Shown here: positions 35,086-44,543 of the stretch, piece after piece
Numbering within the stretch: position 1 is the first letter of the stretch
How the letters are laid out: each line of letters starts with the position of its first letter
From: Pirellulales bacterium
Lineage (GTDB): Bacteria; Planctomycetota; Planctomycetia; Pirellulales; JANQPP01
DNA length: 64,000 bases
Direction: 5' to 3'
NCBI GenBank assembly: GCA_028289405.1
Contig: JANQPP010000026.1
Span: 1-64,000 of the forward strand
The notes under the pieces: generated by a model
Database searches by the model: none
The model's input: only the letters and a program-made list of their open reading frames with translations
Told to the model about the DNA's origin: nothing
Program-made: the position numbers and the translations under genes

Positions 35086-36318
35086 ATGAATAGCGTCCTC
35101 AGAGTCACCATTGTTGATCCCAATGACGACACGAGGGAATCCCTCAAAGGGATGCTCCTCGGAATGGATCAGGTGTGGCTGGAAGCCGAGTGCTCTCGGT
35201 ACGAGTTTTTTGCCGACGTGGTGTCGCAGACTCAGCCGGACATCGGCGTGGTCATGATCGACCAGGACGTCGAACGGGGTATCAAGCTGATCAGCGAAGT
35301 GCGGGAGGCTTCCGCCAAATGTCAGATCCTCGTCGTCAGCAATTCCAACGACGGAAACTTGATCCTACGAGTGATGCGGGCGGGCGCGCGTGAGTTTCTC
35401 ACGCAGCCCATCCGTATCGAGGATCTCGTGGCCGCCCTGGAACGCATTGGCAGCCAATATCTGGGCCGCACCGGGTCCGGCACGCAGGGGGCCAAGGTCA
35501 TCTGCGTGGCGGGTGCCACCGGAGGCGTGGGCACGACGAGCGTCGCGGTCAACCTGGGCTGCTATTTGGCACGGGAAGAGAAGCGAAATGCCGTGCTCGT
35601 CGACTTGGATCTCTGTTTGGGGGACGCGGACGTCTTTCTGGACACGATCCCTGAATATACATTGGTCGATGTCGCGCAAAACGTAACCAGATTGGACTTC
35701 ACACTGCTGAAGCGGTCGTTGACGAAACACTCTTCCAAGCTGTTTTTGCTGCCCCGCCCCGTGCAACTGGAAGACGTGGACCTGATCACCGCCGAAGACA
35801 TCAGTCGCGTGATTGGGCTGCTCAAAGCCACGTTTTCCCACCTGATCGTCGACATCTCGAAGAGCTACAACGCTATCGACCTCACCGCATTGCGGATGGC
35901 GGATGACATTCTCCTCGTGACGCAACTCGACCTGCCCTGCCTTCGAAACGTGGTCCGGCTCGTGACCTCCTTCGGAGACATGGAGGGCATGCTCGATAAG
36001 GTGAGAATCGTCGTCAACCGCGTCGGTTTGGATCAGGGGCATATCAGCCTCAAAAAGGCGCAAGATACGATCGGTCGGGATATCTTCTGGCAGTTGCCAA
36101 ACGACTATCGCGTGATGGTCCAGTCCAGGAACAACGGGATTCCGCTGATCGAACAGGCCCCCAAAGCGGCGATTGCCCAATCGATGCAGCTCCTAGCCGA
36201 CGCGGTTTCCGGTGATGAAGCTGCCGCGACTGCCGCCATCGCCGCCAATGAAAAGCTCTCTTTCGGCAAGCTGCTGAACTTCTTGCCAATCAAGGCGGGC
36301 AAGAAAGAAGGGGGCTGA
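35086..36318 (+). CDS. cpaE: CpaE/TadZ-type ATPase with pseudo-receiver domain
   Basis: 410 residues. Residues 1-125 have the fold of a response-regulator receiver, with Asp59 in place of the phosphosite, but the conserved Lys of the usual TKP motif is Gln (LTQP), so phosphorylation may not occur. From about 136 a MinD/ParA-like ATPase follows. Its P-loop region reads AGATGGVGTTS, lacking the usual Lys, as known for TadZ/CpaE proteins; VDLDLCLGDADVFLD is the next motif. This protein places the Tad machine at a cell pole or site. No cpaF, tadB or tadC follows in the window. Confidence 0.9.
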   Translation: MNSVLRVTIVDPNDDTRESLKGMLLGMDQVWLEAECSRYEFFADVVSQTQPDIGVVMIDQDVERGIKLISEVREASAKCQILVVSNSNDGNLILRVMRAGAREFLTQPIRIEDLVAALERIGSQYLGRTGSGTQGAKVICVAGATGGVGTTSVAVNLGCYLAREEKRNAVLVDLDLCLGDADVFLDTIPEYTLVDVAQNVTRLDFTLLKRSLTKHSSKLFLLPRPVQLEDVDLITAEDISRVIGLLKATFSHLIVDISKSYNAIDLTALRMADDILLVTQLDLPCLRNVVRLVTSFGDMEGMLDKVRIVVNRVGLDQGHISLKKAQDTIGRDIFWQLPNDYRVMVQSRNNGIPLIEQAPKAAIAQSMQLLADAVSGDEAAATAAIAANEKLSFGKLLNFLPIKAGKKEGG

Positions 36319-36546
36319 GCCCGCGGCCATGGTCCTGAGGGACCTGAAACGCCCGCCGCGCGATCCTCTGGCCCATTCAACGGTCGCGAATCGCTTCTCC
36401 TCGTCGCATGGCGTACGCTTTCTTGGAGTGTTCCGGGAACTTTTCGTATCTCCGGCACGTCTCAAGTTAGCGAGCCGTGATCCCCACTCACTCGCGTGAC
36501 GCTGAAGATTTGTCCCCTCATGAATGGAACACAGGAGAACCGCCCC

Positions 36547-38652
36547 ATGCGCTGGGAACCAACACACATCATCAAATTGGCCATGACTTGCTGGCCGGCC
36601 CTGCTGGGTGTGGCCTTGGCCGCCACCACCACTCGAGCCAACGAGGAATCCGAAAAGGCTGCCGCCGTGCCGCTAAAACGGCTCGTTCTCTTCAATTCGG
36701 GCGTCGGCTATTTCGAACATGCCGGCTCCGTGGCGGGCTCGGCTGAAGTGGAATTCCGCTTTCAAACCGAAGACATCAACGATCTGCTCAAAAGCCTCGT
36801 AGTACGGGATCTGGACGGTGGTTCTATCTCCACGGTCAGCTACGCGTCCCGGGACCCCTTAGCCAAGACGTTGAAAGCATTCGCGATTGATTTGACGACC
36901 AATCCTTCGTTGGCCGACCTGTTGGCACAAATTCGGGGAGAACGGGTCGAAGTGGATGCCCCGGAGCGGATCCGTGGCCTGATCATCGGCCTCGAGAAGC
37001 GGACCGTGCAGATTGGCGAGGACCGTTATCAAGAACGAAATATTCTCAACCTGTTGACCGAAGAAGGTTTGCGCGCCATCGCACTGGAGAGCGTGGGAAG
37101 AATTCGCTTGGCCAATCCACGGCTGGACGCGGAATTGCGCCAGGCTTTGGCCACGCTCGCTCTCGGTCATGACAACGAGAAAAAGAGCGTGAAATTGAAC
37201 TTTGCTGGCGAGGGCGAACGTCGAGTGCGGGTCGGTTATGTTCAAGAAACTCCAGTCTGGAAAACCAGCTACCGCTTGGCGCTCGATGAGGATGGCCAGG
37301 CGTGGCTGCAGGGCTGGGCCATCGTGGAGAACACCACGGATCAAGATTGGGAAAACGTCTCCTTGACGCTGATGAGCGGCAGGCCCATCTCCTTCCGCAT
37401 GGACTTGTATCAGCCCTTGTACCTACCTCGTCCTGAAGCGGAGCTGGAGCTTTTCGCCTCCCTCGGGCCGCAAGTCTACAGCGACGATCTCATGATGGAT
37501 CGCGCGGAATTGGTGCTGGAATCACGAGAGGCCTTGCGACGTGGTCGTGAAGAACCCACGGCGGAAGCGGCCGGACGCGGGATACGGGCTTTCGCGGCGC
37601 CTCCCGCTGCCACGGCGGACAGCTTTGCGGGGAAAAACGCAGCGGCTGCCGAATACTTCTCTCAAAGCGTGCGTTCGCTCGCCGAAACGGGGCAAGTGGG
37701 AGAGCTGTTCCAGTATGTCATCCAAACGCCGGTTTCCCTCGCACGTCAAACTTCGGCCATGCTGTCGATCGTCAACGAACCGGTCGAGGTGGAGAAAATT
37801 TCCATTTACAACTCGACGGTACATGCGAAACATCCCCTCAATGGTCTGCGGTTGAAGAATTCCACCACGACCTATCTGATGCAGGGCCCCCTTACCATTT
37901 ACGATTCAGGGGCCTACGCGGGAGACGCGCAGATTCGCGACCTGCCGCCAGGTTCGGATCGGCTGCTCAGTTATGCCATGGATCTCAACATGGAAGTGGC
38001 TCCCACTTCGACAGGCCGCCCGGAACACTTGGTGAGCGTGCGGATCGCCAAGGGAACTCTCCTTACCAAACGCAAATTCACCCGCACGCAAACCTATGCC
38101 GTGAAGAATTCCGGAACCGAATCACGCAAGGTTCTAGTGGAACATCCGTGGGACCGTGCTTGGACGTTGGTCAAGCCCGAGGAACCGAAAGAGCGTACTC
38201 GGGACGTGTACCGATTCTTGGTAGAGGCTTCACCGGATGCCACGGAGGAATTGAAAATCGAGGAAGAGCGCGTGGTCCAGGAGTCGATCGTTCTGACGAA
38301 CCTGGATGATCGACGCATCGCATTTTATTTACAACACGCTTCCGTGGGTGGAGCGATTAAGGCAACCTTAAAACACATCGTGCAGAAGAAGCGGGCAATC
38401 GAGGAAGTGGTGGTTTCGAAGCGAGAACTAGAGAAGCAACTCAAAGAAATTACCGCCGAACAGAACCGCATCCGCGAGAATATGGGCCAACTTGCCCGCG
38501 ATAGCAGCCTCTACCAACGCTACGTGAGCAAATTCGCCGATCAGGAAGATCAAATCGAAGAGCATCGCGCGGAGATCCGCCGCCTCGCGGAACGCGAGCG
38601 AGAACTACGCCGAGACCTGGAAAGCTACCTGATGAATCTCGATATTTCTTGA
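36547..38652 (+). CDS. Exported DUF4139-like protein with C-terminal coiled coil
   Basis: 701 residues from ATG 36547, which has AGGAGA upstream. A signal peptide ends near TTTRANEES. The phrase KRLVLFNSGVGYFEHAGSV, the FRFQTEDINDLLKSLVV strand, VPVWKTSYRLALDE-like core (here TPVWKTSYRL) and GWAIVENTTDQDWENVSL match the DUF4139 mucoidy-inhibitor-like family, here in the long planctomycete form. Residues about 610-700 are a charged coiled coil. A strong terminator follows the stop. It lies 228 bases after cpaE and may or may not belong to the pilus locus. Function unknown. Confidence 0.75.
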   Translation: MRWEPTHIIKLAMTCWPALLGVALAATTTRANEESEKAAAVPLKRLVLFNSGVGYFEHAGSVAGSAEVEFRFQTEDINDLLKSLVVRDLDGGSISTVSYASRDPLAKTLKAFAIDLTTNPSLADLLAQIRGERVEVDAPERIRGLIIGLEKRTVQIGEDRYQERNILNLLTEEGLRAIALESVGRIRLANPRLDAELRQALATLALGHDNEKKSVKLNFAGEGERRVRVGYVQETPVWKTSYRLALDEDGQAWLQGWAIVENTTDQDWENVSLTLMSGRPISFRMDLYQPLYLPRPEAELELFASLGPQVYSDDLMMDRAELVLESREALRRGREEPTAEAAGRGIRAFAAPPAATADSFAGKNAAAAEYFSQSVRSLAETGQVGELFQYVIQTPVSLARQTSAMLSIVNEPVEVEKISIYNSTVHAKHPLNGLRLKNSTTTYLMQGPLTIYDSGAYAGDAQIRDLPPGSDRLLSYAMDLNMEVAPTSTGRPEHLVSVRIAKGTLLTKRKFTRTQTYAVKNSGTESRKVLVEHPWDRAWTLVKPEEPKERTRDVYRFLVEASPDATEELKIEEERVVQESIVLTNLDDRRIAFYLQHASVGGAIKATLKHIVQKKRAIEEVVVSKRELEKQLKEITAEQNRIRENMGQLARDSSLYQRYVSKFADQEDQIEEHRAEIRRLAERERELRRDLESYLMNLDIS

Positions 38653-38684
38653 TCGAGGGAGGAATGCCTCGCTCAACATGGATT

Positions 38685-38728
38685 GGGCTGGCTTCGCGCA
38701 CCTCGCGCGGAGCCAGCCCGGTTTTGTT
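38685..38728 (+). terminator. Intrinsic terminator after the DUF4139-like gene
   Basis: GGGCTGGCT (38685-38693) pairs with AGCCAGCCC (38711-38719), with an inner CGCG-rich stem, followed by GGTTTTGTTT. It ends the left-to-right transcription unit just before a convergent gene. Confidence 0.88.
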
Positions 38729-38757
38729 TCCGCTCGAAGAACAAGACCCAATGCCGG

Positions 38758-39585
38758 TCAGTTTTGATTGGCTTGTGCATCAAGTTTCCGGACTTGGCGG
38801 AATTCGGTGTATTCCACCTGGCGGAAAGTTCCCAAGCATTCGTGGGTCCGGTTGAGGACCTGTTTGTCGACATCCAGAAGCCGCCAGCGGAGTATGTGCC
38901 GGCTACGGACGGTCAAGTCTTCCCCTCCCAGCCACTGCTGGGCGGGAATGTTTAGTTCGACTTCCGTGGGAATGAAATTGTGCTCGCGGAGTGCCGCGTT
39001 AAGTTCCAAGCGAGGGAAGGGCGGGATCGTGCCCGGACGCGTGAAGGCATTCAGCCGGGCATACCAATCCATGAATTGCTGGTAGGCTCCCCAATCGCGG
39101 TCCCGTGGCGCCACTTCTCCCCATGCGGTGTACTTCAACAAAGGGTCCGCAAGCGTAAGAGTCCCTTCATCGTCGTTAAAGGAGACGTCCAAGGTTGGAG
39201 CCGCTGTGAATCGGAGAAATTCATCCTTGGATGCCAGCACGCGCCGGCGGAGAGCTTCGCAGAAGCGTGCGATCTCCTCCATCTTAATGTCCGCGCGTAT
39301 TTCACGCTTGGTATCGAGCAGCACGAAGCGGCGTCGAGCCGGATCGAAGACTGTGATTTCGTGATCGGCCAGCAAATGATCGTAAGTCACGCCCGCCCTG
39401 AAGATGGTCAACGAACGGCTTACTGGTTCCGTCGCTTCGCCCACATAGATCGAACTTTCCACACGGAAGTCTTCTGCTCGCGCTGTCCATGATCCAAGGC
39501 TCAAGAGGAGCGACCCGCCATACAGGAAGTACGGAAGAATTTTTCCCGGAAGACCGGTTCCTGCGTGTTGTCTCATTGCATCCAT
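38758..39585 (-). CDS. Exported protein of unknown function
   Basis: 275 residues (or 272 from the nearby second ATG). The signal peptide covers about residues 17-37, ending TARAED. The mature part is a mix of strands and helices without a motif I recognise; phrases include RVESSIYVGEATEPVSRS, VFDPARRRFVLLD and the charged C-terminal ECLGTFRQVEYTEFRQVRKL. It resembles conserved planctomycete hypotheticals with an N-terminal lipoprotein-carrier-like look, but that is inference. It is convergent with the DUF4139-like gene. Confidence 0.7.
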   Translation of the reverse strand: MDAMRQHAGTGLPGKILPYFLYGGSLLLSLGSWTARAEDFRVESSIYVGEATEPVSRSLTIFRAGVTYDHLLADHEITVFDPARRRFVLLDTKREIRADIKMEEIARFCEALRRRVLASKDEFLRFTAAPTLDVSFNDDEGTLTLADPLLKYTAWGEVAPRDRDWGAYQQFMDWYARLNAFTRPGTIPPFPRLELNAALREHNFIPTEVELNIPAQQWLGGEDLTVRSRHILRWRLLDVDKQVLNRTHECLGTFRQVEYTEFRQVRKLDAQANQN

Positions 39586-39718
39586 GCTAGAAAAGCGGTG
39601 AAGGTAGGGTGCTGTTCATCCGTGAGCAGTCGTCCGTGGCGGCAGAATAGGAAGTCCGGGACTGGTTGTAAACTCCGTTTTGGCTGAAATATTTCCCTCG
39701 TGGCCACTTCTTGCCATT

Positions 39719-39750
39719 AAAAAAACCCGCCCTGGAGAAACCAGGGCGGG
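39719..39750 (-). terminator. Intrinsic terminator after the DUF1559 gene
   Basis: A perfect ten-base stem, CCCGCCCTGG (39726-39735) with CCAGGGCGGG (39741-39750), five-base loop. On the minus strand it is followed by seven T. It lies 35 bases after the DUF1559 stop. Confidence 0.93.
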
Positions 39751-39784
39751 CAGGAAGTTCAAACCTTCTGATGTCGAGGAGCAA

Positions 39785-40933
39785 CTACTGCTCAGACACC
39801 GCCTCACGACCGGAGCGAGTCGCCATGGCGTGCCAGACCGGGATATCGATCCCATCCTGGACGAACCGTACGGAGGCGTCGGCCATCGCGGCGACGACAC
39901 CACCCTTGTGGCGGCTACGAGCCAAAGCATAGCTATTGGAATCGTCGCCAGTCCCGCGAGGATTCTCGCACCGCATCACATTGTTCTGCGGAATTGTGGC
40001 AAAACATGCCGACAGATTGTCCAACACTAAAGAGGAATTGGGTGATCCTCGGGCGACGAATGCGGACGCGCCCATCATACCCACCGTCCAGGCACCGCGG
40101 ATGTCCGTGCGGTTGTCCCATCCGAGGATTTCGCTGACAAACAGTGTGTTGGACGTACCGTCGTTCTGCATGTCGCCAATCCGAGTCCCCTTGCCGGAGC
40201 CGGCTTTCCAACGGCCATTGAGCGTGGCATGGCCGTCCGATTGCTGGACATTCCGCCATTTGTCAAGGGTCACGACACCGAAGGCACCTGCGGGACGCTC
40301 ACAGGAGAATTGGCCCGTACCAAAACGCTCCTGAGCACTACGATCCTTGACCTGCAGATAGTTGCTGCAACCCCAATTCGCGGCGTAATTGCCCTTCGCG
40401 ATTCCGATATTGTTCGCGAAACGGAATCCAGTCGCCGGGGCATTGAGACGCTCTTGTTCGCTCATCTGCCGGGCACTGGGACAGATGTAGAAGCTGGGAG
40501 TGGTCAAACCGATTTCCCACTGCCGACCGTTATTATTCGGATTGAGAGCAGCACAATCCTCGGCGGCATTGCTCACGTTGTCCAAACAATCCATCAGGCC
40601 GTCGTACATGGCGGTTTGTTCCAGTTCGGCGAGAATGCCGGCCGCCCAGTTGGGACCTTGGCAGAAGCCACCTTTGCTGCTTCCCGCGCCCGCGACGGCG
40701 AGGTTTTGGGGGTCGATGCAGCTCGGCAGACCGGGGGGAAAGCTCTGGTTGGCATCATGATGCGTGTGCAACGCCAACGCGATCTGCTTCAGATTGTTCG
40801 TACATTGAATACGACGGGCCGACTCGCGCGCCGCCTGCACCGCAGGCAATAGCAGCGCTACCAAAATGCCGATGATGGCAATCACCACCAACAGCTCGAC
40901 GAGGGTAAAACCCTCACGTCTGTGCTTCCTCAT
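39785..40933 (-). CDS. DUF1559 type-IV-pilin-like surface protein
   Basis: 382 residues from ATG 40933, with AGGAGG ten bases upstream; earlier in-frame codons are 5' leader. The N-terminus [19 protein letters not shown] is a class III prepilin signal cut after Gly. [20 protein letters not shown] and [13 protein letters not shown] follow, the standard opening of DUF1559. The C-terminal signature is present as [16 protein letters not shown]. The family is hugely expanded in planctomycetes and thought to be major surface or secretion pseudopilins. It has its own promoter and terminator, so it is a single-gene unit. Confidence 0.95.
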   Translation of the reverse strand: MRKHRREGFTLVELLVVIAIIGILVALLLPAVQAARESARRIQCTNNLKQIALALHTHHDANQSFPPGLPSCIDPQNLAVAGAGSSKGGFCQGPNWAAGILAELEQTAMYDGLMDCLDNVSNAAEDCAALNPNNNGRQWEIGLTTPSFYICPSARQMSEQERLNAPATGFRFANNIGIAKGNYAANWGCSNYLQVKDRSAQERFGTGQFSCERPAGAFGVVTLDKWRNVQQSDGHATLNGRWKAGSGKGTRIGDMQNDGTSNTLFVSEILGWDNRTDIRGAWTVGMMGASAFVARGSPNSSLVLDNLSACFATIPQNNVMRCENPRGTGDDSNSYALARSRHKGGVVAAMADASVRFVQDGIDIPVWHAMATRSGREAVSEQ

Positions 40934-41086
40934 GGACACGCCTCCTGAAATAAAGAAAAAATAAAAATGAGAGCCTGCTGGCACTACGCCACAGGAAAAA
41001 GCCGAAAGAAGACCCCGATCAAAGGAAATTCCCGGGGAAAATCGCCCGTGAAAATTGGCGCAAGATTGTCCCCCCTTGCTCGCGGC

Positions 41087-41115
41087 AGTGTAACAGGCAA
41101 CACATTTCTCGTCAA
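41087..41115 (-). promoter_or_regulatory. Sigma70-type promoter of the DUF1559 gene
   Basis: On the minus strand TTGACG (41115-41110), a 17-base spacer and TACACT (41092-41087). This predicts transcription starting near 41080 and a leader of about 145 bases before the ATG. The whole spacer 40934-41285 is otherwise without a gene and is AT-rich. Confidence 0.6.
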
Positions 41116-41285
41116 GTAAAAATGTCGTGGGTTCGGATAACAAGTCTCCCGGTTATATCCGAATTGCAAGCGAGTTCAACCAATTTGCCGCAATTTAGGA
41201 AATTTTTCGTATTTTGCTTTAGGGCTTGCCAGTAAGGCAGTTCTCGCCGGATCGCAGCCGCCCCGTGGCACTTACCACGAGATGC

Positions 41286-42248
41286 CTAAACGGTCCGTCG
41301 CGGGAATCCCAACCGCTTGTCGACCAAGTTTCTTAGCGGTTGGCCTGACAAATAGCGGAGCAAATTGTCGCGAAAAAACTCCGTCATCTGGTCGATGCGA
41401 CGCGCGCTCTGGCCCGCCACATGCGGAGTAATCAGGACTTGCGGCAGGTCCCACAGTGGATGGTCCGGCGGTAAGGGTTCAGGATCGGTCACGTCCAGCA
41501 ATGCCCCTCCGAGGTGGCCATCTCGCAGCACTTGCATCAAGTGCTCCGTCACCACCAAGGGGCCTCGGGCCACGTTGACCAGCAGGGCGCCGGAATTGAG
41601 CTTGGAGAATCTATCGAGGTTCAGCATGCCCCGAGTCTCCGGTGTTAGCGGCGCGGCCAGAATCAGCACATCCAATTCGCCCAACACCTCTTCGAAAGCC
41701 TCCGGCGGAAGCAAATGCTCGACATAGGCGGGTCGGTCAAGTGGGAACAAATCGCAGGCCAGGATGCGCGTTTTGAAGGCTTGCAACACCTCCGCCAAAC
41801 GCCGTCCGACCCCGCCAAACCCCCAAATGCCGATCGTCAAGTGATGCAAATCGCGTGTGGGACGTCGTACGAAGTCGTGTTCCTGCTGCGCTTGCAAAAA
41901 ACGGGGCAGACTCCGTAGCCACGTCGTCAACATGGCCACGGTATGTTCGGCGACCTGGTCGGCCAGAACTCCGGAAGCGCTTGTCACCGCGATTTCCGAT
42001 TTCACCACCGACGGCACAAGGAAATGATCGAGGCCCGCCGCGGAAGACTGGATCCACTTCAGCCGCCCACCTGCGACGACGCGCTCCCAATCCATGGGGA
42101 CTTTGGGATGGCCACAGAAAATATCCGTGTCGTGAATTTCCCTAGCAATTTCTTCCTGTCCGACGGAAACGATCTCCGCCTGGGGCACGGTTTCACTCAA
42201 AAGAGCCACGTGCCGCGCTTCAACCGGATAGCAAAGTACGATACGCAT
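41286..42248 (-). CDS. D-2-hydroxyacid dehydrogenase family protein
   Basis: 320 residues, normal for the family. The Rossmann motif is GIWGFGGVGRRLAE. The catalytic Arg lies in LLVNVARGPLV, the acidic residue in DVTDPEPLPPDHPLWDLP, and the His in LITPHVAG. Such enzymes reduce 2-keto acids with NAD(P)H. The N-terminal part (KWIQSSAAGLDHFLVP) resembles the glyoxylate/hydroxypyruvate-reductase-like branch, but substrate is not determined. It is cytoplasmic. No obvious pathway partner is next to it. Confidence 0.93.
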   Translation of the reverse strand: MRIVLCYPVEARHVALLSETVPQAEIVSVGQEEIAREIHDTDIFCGHPKVPMDWERVVAGGRLKWIQSSAAGLDHFLVPSVVKSEIAVTSASGVLADQVAEHTVAMLTTWLRSLPRFLQAQQEHDFVRRPTRDLHHLTIGIWGFGGVGRRLAEVLQAFKTRILACDLFPLDRPAYVEHLLPPEAFEEVLGELDVLILAAPLTPETRGMLNLDRFSKLNSGALLVNVARGPLVVTEHLMQVLRDGHLGGALLDVTDPEPLPPDHPLWDLPQVLITPHVAGQSARRIDQMTEFFRDNLLRYLSGQPLRNLVDKRLGFPRRTV

Positions 42249-42581
42249 GGAGGAGTAGATCTTCTCGAAAAAAATTCCAACGGTGGTGTTTCGGCACCTG
42301 CAACTGGAGCCACTTTCGCCGCACGCCTCACGCGCACGGCGTCATGTCCACGGCTTATTTCGCGGCGACGTATGGGCTGGCAAATTGCGGGAGGAATGTG
42401 ACACGCTCGTGCGACACTTTCCGTCCGGCCTTCGAGTTCAAAGCCACGTTACGCTTAGACACGACACGTCGCCCTTGGGTGCAAAAAAATCGGCGCCCAT
42501 TTTCGGCGAGAGGGTCCAAGGCTGGCAAGCGGCGCTTGAGAAGACGATCGGAAGGATAGGCGAAAAGGCCCGCTGCGGGAA
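42249..42581. other. Intergenic stretch, nothing recognised
   Basis: 333 bases between two minus-strand genes. Short frames here have no ribosome sites or protein-like composition. It should hold the promoter of the dehydrogenase gene; no clear boxes. Confidence 0.5.
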
Positions 42582-43232
42582 TTAGTTCGGAGGGACCAAG
42601 CGGCAATAGATTTGGGCCAACATCTGCTGTTCCAGGTGCTCGTCACGACCACGTGGAATCCAACCTCGGCTCGCATTCAGCTCGAGCAGAGGATCGGAGT
42701 AACGGTTCAAGGAATTATCATTGCGGAAGATGGCCGCGCCAGCCGTGGCATGTTCTGGTCGAGGCCGGTCTTCCAGTTCTTTGTTGACCACCACCTGGAC
42801 CCAAAAGCCGCCCTGTCCGGGGACGACGCTTACCGTCGCGGAGCGGCGAATGGTTTGCAGCGTGCTTTCCAATTTTTCGTAGCTGGTCGTGGAGTCACGC
42901 CGCCACGGTTCGAAAAAAGTAGAGCCGAGACTGGGATAGGTATAGAGCACGCCTTCCTCGACGTAGTCTTCGATTCTACGGACTGGCTCTTCCCGCTCGA
43001 TGCGAAAGTAATCGTCCACCACGTCGGCCACATTTTCCCAAACCCATTCATGATCAACCTCCGGCACCCACTGCGGGTTGGCCAAAGGGGGAGCCGGTTT
43101 CTCGAAGATTTTCAGAGATGGCGGCGTGTAATCGACCCACCAATGCTCGCTGGTGCAGCCGCTGGAAAGTAGGGCCAGTACCAGCAGCGTTAGGCTTGGC
43201 TGGGAAATGGATCGAGATGAATGAGGAGACAT
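42582..43232 (-). CDS. Lipoprotein of unknown function
   Basis: 216 residues from ATG 43232. The signal has a lipobox (LVLALLSSGC), so the mature protein starts at Cys with a lipid anchor. It is rich in aromatic and acidic residues early on (EHWWVDYTPPSLKIFEKP, HEWVWENVADVVDDYFRIE) and ends with EQQMLAQIYCRLVP. The segment SATVSVVPGQGGFWVQVVV may be a beta domain. I recognise planctomycete hypotheticals of this look but no function. Confidence 0.75.
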   Translation of the reverse strand: MSPHSSRSISQPSLTLLVLALLSSGCTSEHWWVDYTPPSLKIFEKPAPPLANPQWVPEVDHEWVWENVADVVDDYFRIEREEPVRRIEDYVEEGVLYTYPSLGSTFFEPWRRDSTTSYEKLESTLQTIRRSATVSVVPGQGGFWVQVVVNKELEDRPRPEHATAGAAIFRNDNSLNRYSDPLLELNASRGWIPRGRDEHLEQQMLAQIYCRLVPPN

Positions 43233-43630
43233 TTCCGCTGCCGTTTGTGGAGAAAGCGGTTTGCGTGCTGCGAATCGTGTCACCACCGCATCGCATGACG
43301 CGGTGGGTCCGCGGCAGGGCGGCAAAAAAACCGGGGCAGTCTCGCGATTCCCGGTCGAAACTGCAAGGCCAGTTAAGACAGCGGATGGGGTAAGCCGTTT
43401 TCCAGGGGACGTCGAGAATATTCGACGACCAACGGTGATGTCAGGTCCGATCTTGACGTGGCGCTTCTAAATCAAGAAAATCCCCGCCCCAATCGAATTT
43501 CGAACACCGCCTCACAGCGTTTTCGTCGCCGCGAGATCGGCCATGTGCCGCTGCTCCAGGCCGAAGCCTTGAACAGGTTCGGTATTTCGCTCTGTGGGCA
43601 ATCATCCTTCTTCCGGGAAAGGGAAACGAC
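43233..43630. other. Divergent intergenic region
   Basis: About 400 bases between divergent genes; it must hold two promoters. Several small frames cross it on both strands without support. No repeats or RNA genes seen. Confidence 0.5.
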
Positions 43631-44533
43631 GTGCCTCATCGACGATTTCCATTGCGATCGCTTTTGCTTTTCGCCGGTTTCCTGTCCCTACCCCACTGGG
43701 TATCCGCGGAGGATTCCTGTCGATTCCATTATCAGCCCCCGGCGGTGGGAGATCGGGCCGAGCAAGTGCAGCAGTTTCGGCTGAACTTGAACCTCACCAT
43801 CCAGCAGGATGGGCGTGTGCTCGAGGAAGTCCGAGGCAACGTCGAGAATGTGCAAAAAAAACAGGTGGAGTTGATCGGCGTGATGAACGGCGTCACCCGG
43901 CGTGCTCGCGTTCGGTTCGAACAGGCGGAGCGTCGCAGCTTCGAAGAGGGGAAGCAGCCCAACATCCAGCGGTTACCGGTGGAAGGGAAGTCCTATGTGG
44001 CGGCGCGGGAGAATGAACGCCTGTTAATCACCGACGAAAAGGGGCAAGTTCCTCCTCTGGCGGAATATGAAATCGTGGCCCAAAGCATGCAAACGCTGGG
44101 CAAACCCAATCCGCTGTCGTCGTTTTTTCACGGACGGACTGTCAAAGTAGGGCAGACACTGGAGATGCCCACGGAGATGGCCCGCGAACTCTTCGGTTCG
44201 GGAGATTCCGTACACGATGTGGCGGCCTTCGCCCTCACTTTGAAGCGCATCGAAGGCTCGCCGGCGCAGCGGGTCGCGGTCTTCTCCGCGCGGATGCAGG
44301 CCAGCTCACGGTTGGCTGCGGGGATGAAAATGGAAATCTTGGGAGAATTCCGCATGGATCCCACGACGTGCCGCGCGTTGGGGGCGAAGCTTAGCGGGCC
44401 GGTATCCTTTACGCAGCAAGCCGCGGCGACGGGACCGGCGATCGAGATGGAGGGGAAGGGCAACCTCAACGTGGAGATCCAAGCCGCTTATCAGCCGGCT
44501 CGGTTGGCGACGCGGACCGTCCGCCAACGATAG
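43631..44533 (+). CDS. Exported protein of unknown function
   Basis: 300 residues from a GTG preceded by a GGGAAAGGGAAA tract. The signal peptide is FPLRSLLLFAGFLSLPHWVSA. The mature part has alternating beta strands (FRLNLNLTIQQDGRVLEEV, VELIGVMNGVTRRARVRF), a central GKSYVAARENERLLITDEKG, and ends with TATRTVRQR-like basic residues. The pattern fits large families of exported planctomycete proteins with repeated beta strands; no catalytic motif seen. It converges on the sigma54-activator gene, ten bases away. Confidence 0.7.
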   Translation: MPHRRFPLRSLLLFAGFLSLPHWVSAEDSCRFHYQPPAVGDRAEQVQQFRLNLNLTIQQDGRVLEEVRGNVENVQKKQVELIGVMNGVTRRARVRFEQAERRSFEEGKQPNIQRLPVEGKSYVAARENERLLITDEKGQVPPLAEYEIVAQSMQTLGKPNPLSSFFHGRTVKVGQTLEMPTEMARELFGSGDSVHDVAAFALTLKRIEGSPAQRVAVFSARMQASSRLAAGMKMEILGEFRMDPTTCRALGAKLSGPVSFTQQAAATGPAIEMEGKGNLNVEIQAAYQPARLATRTVRQR

Positions 44534-44543
44534 GCTTGATTAC

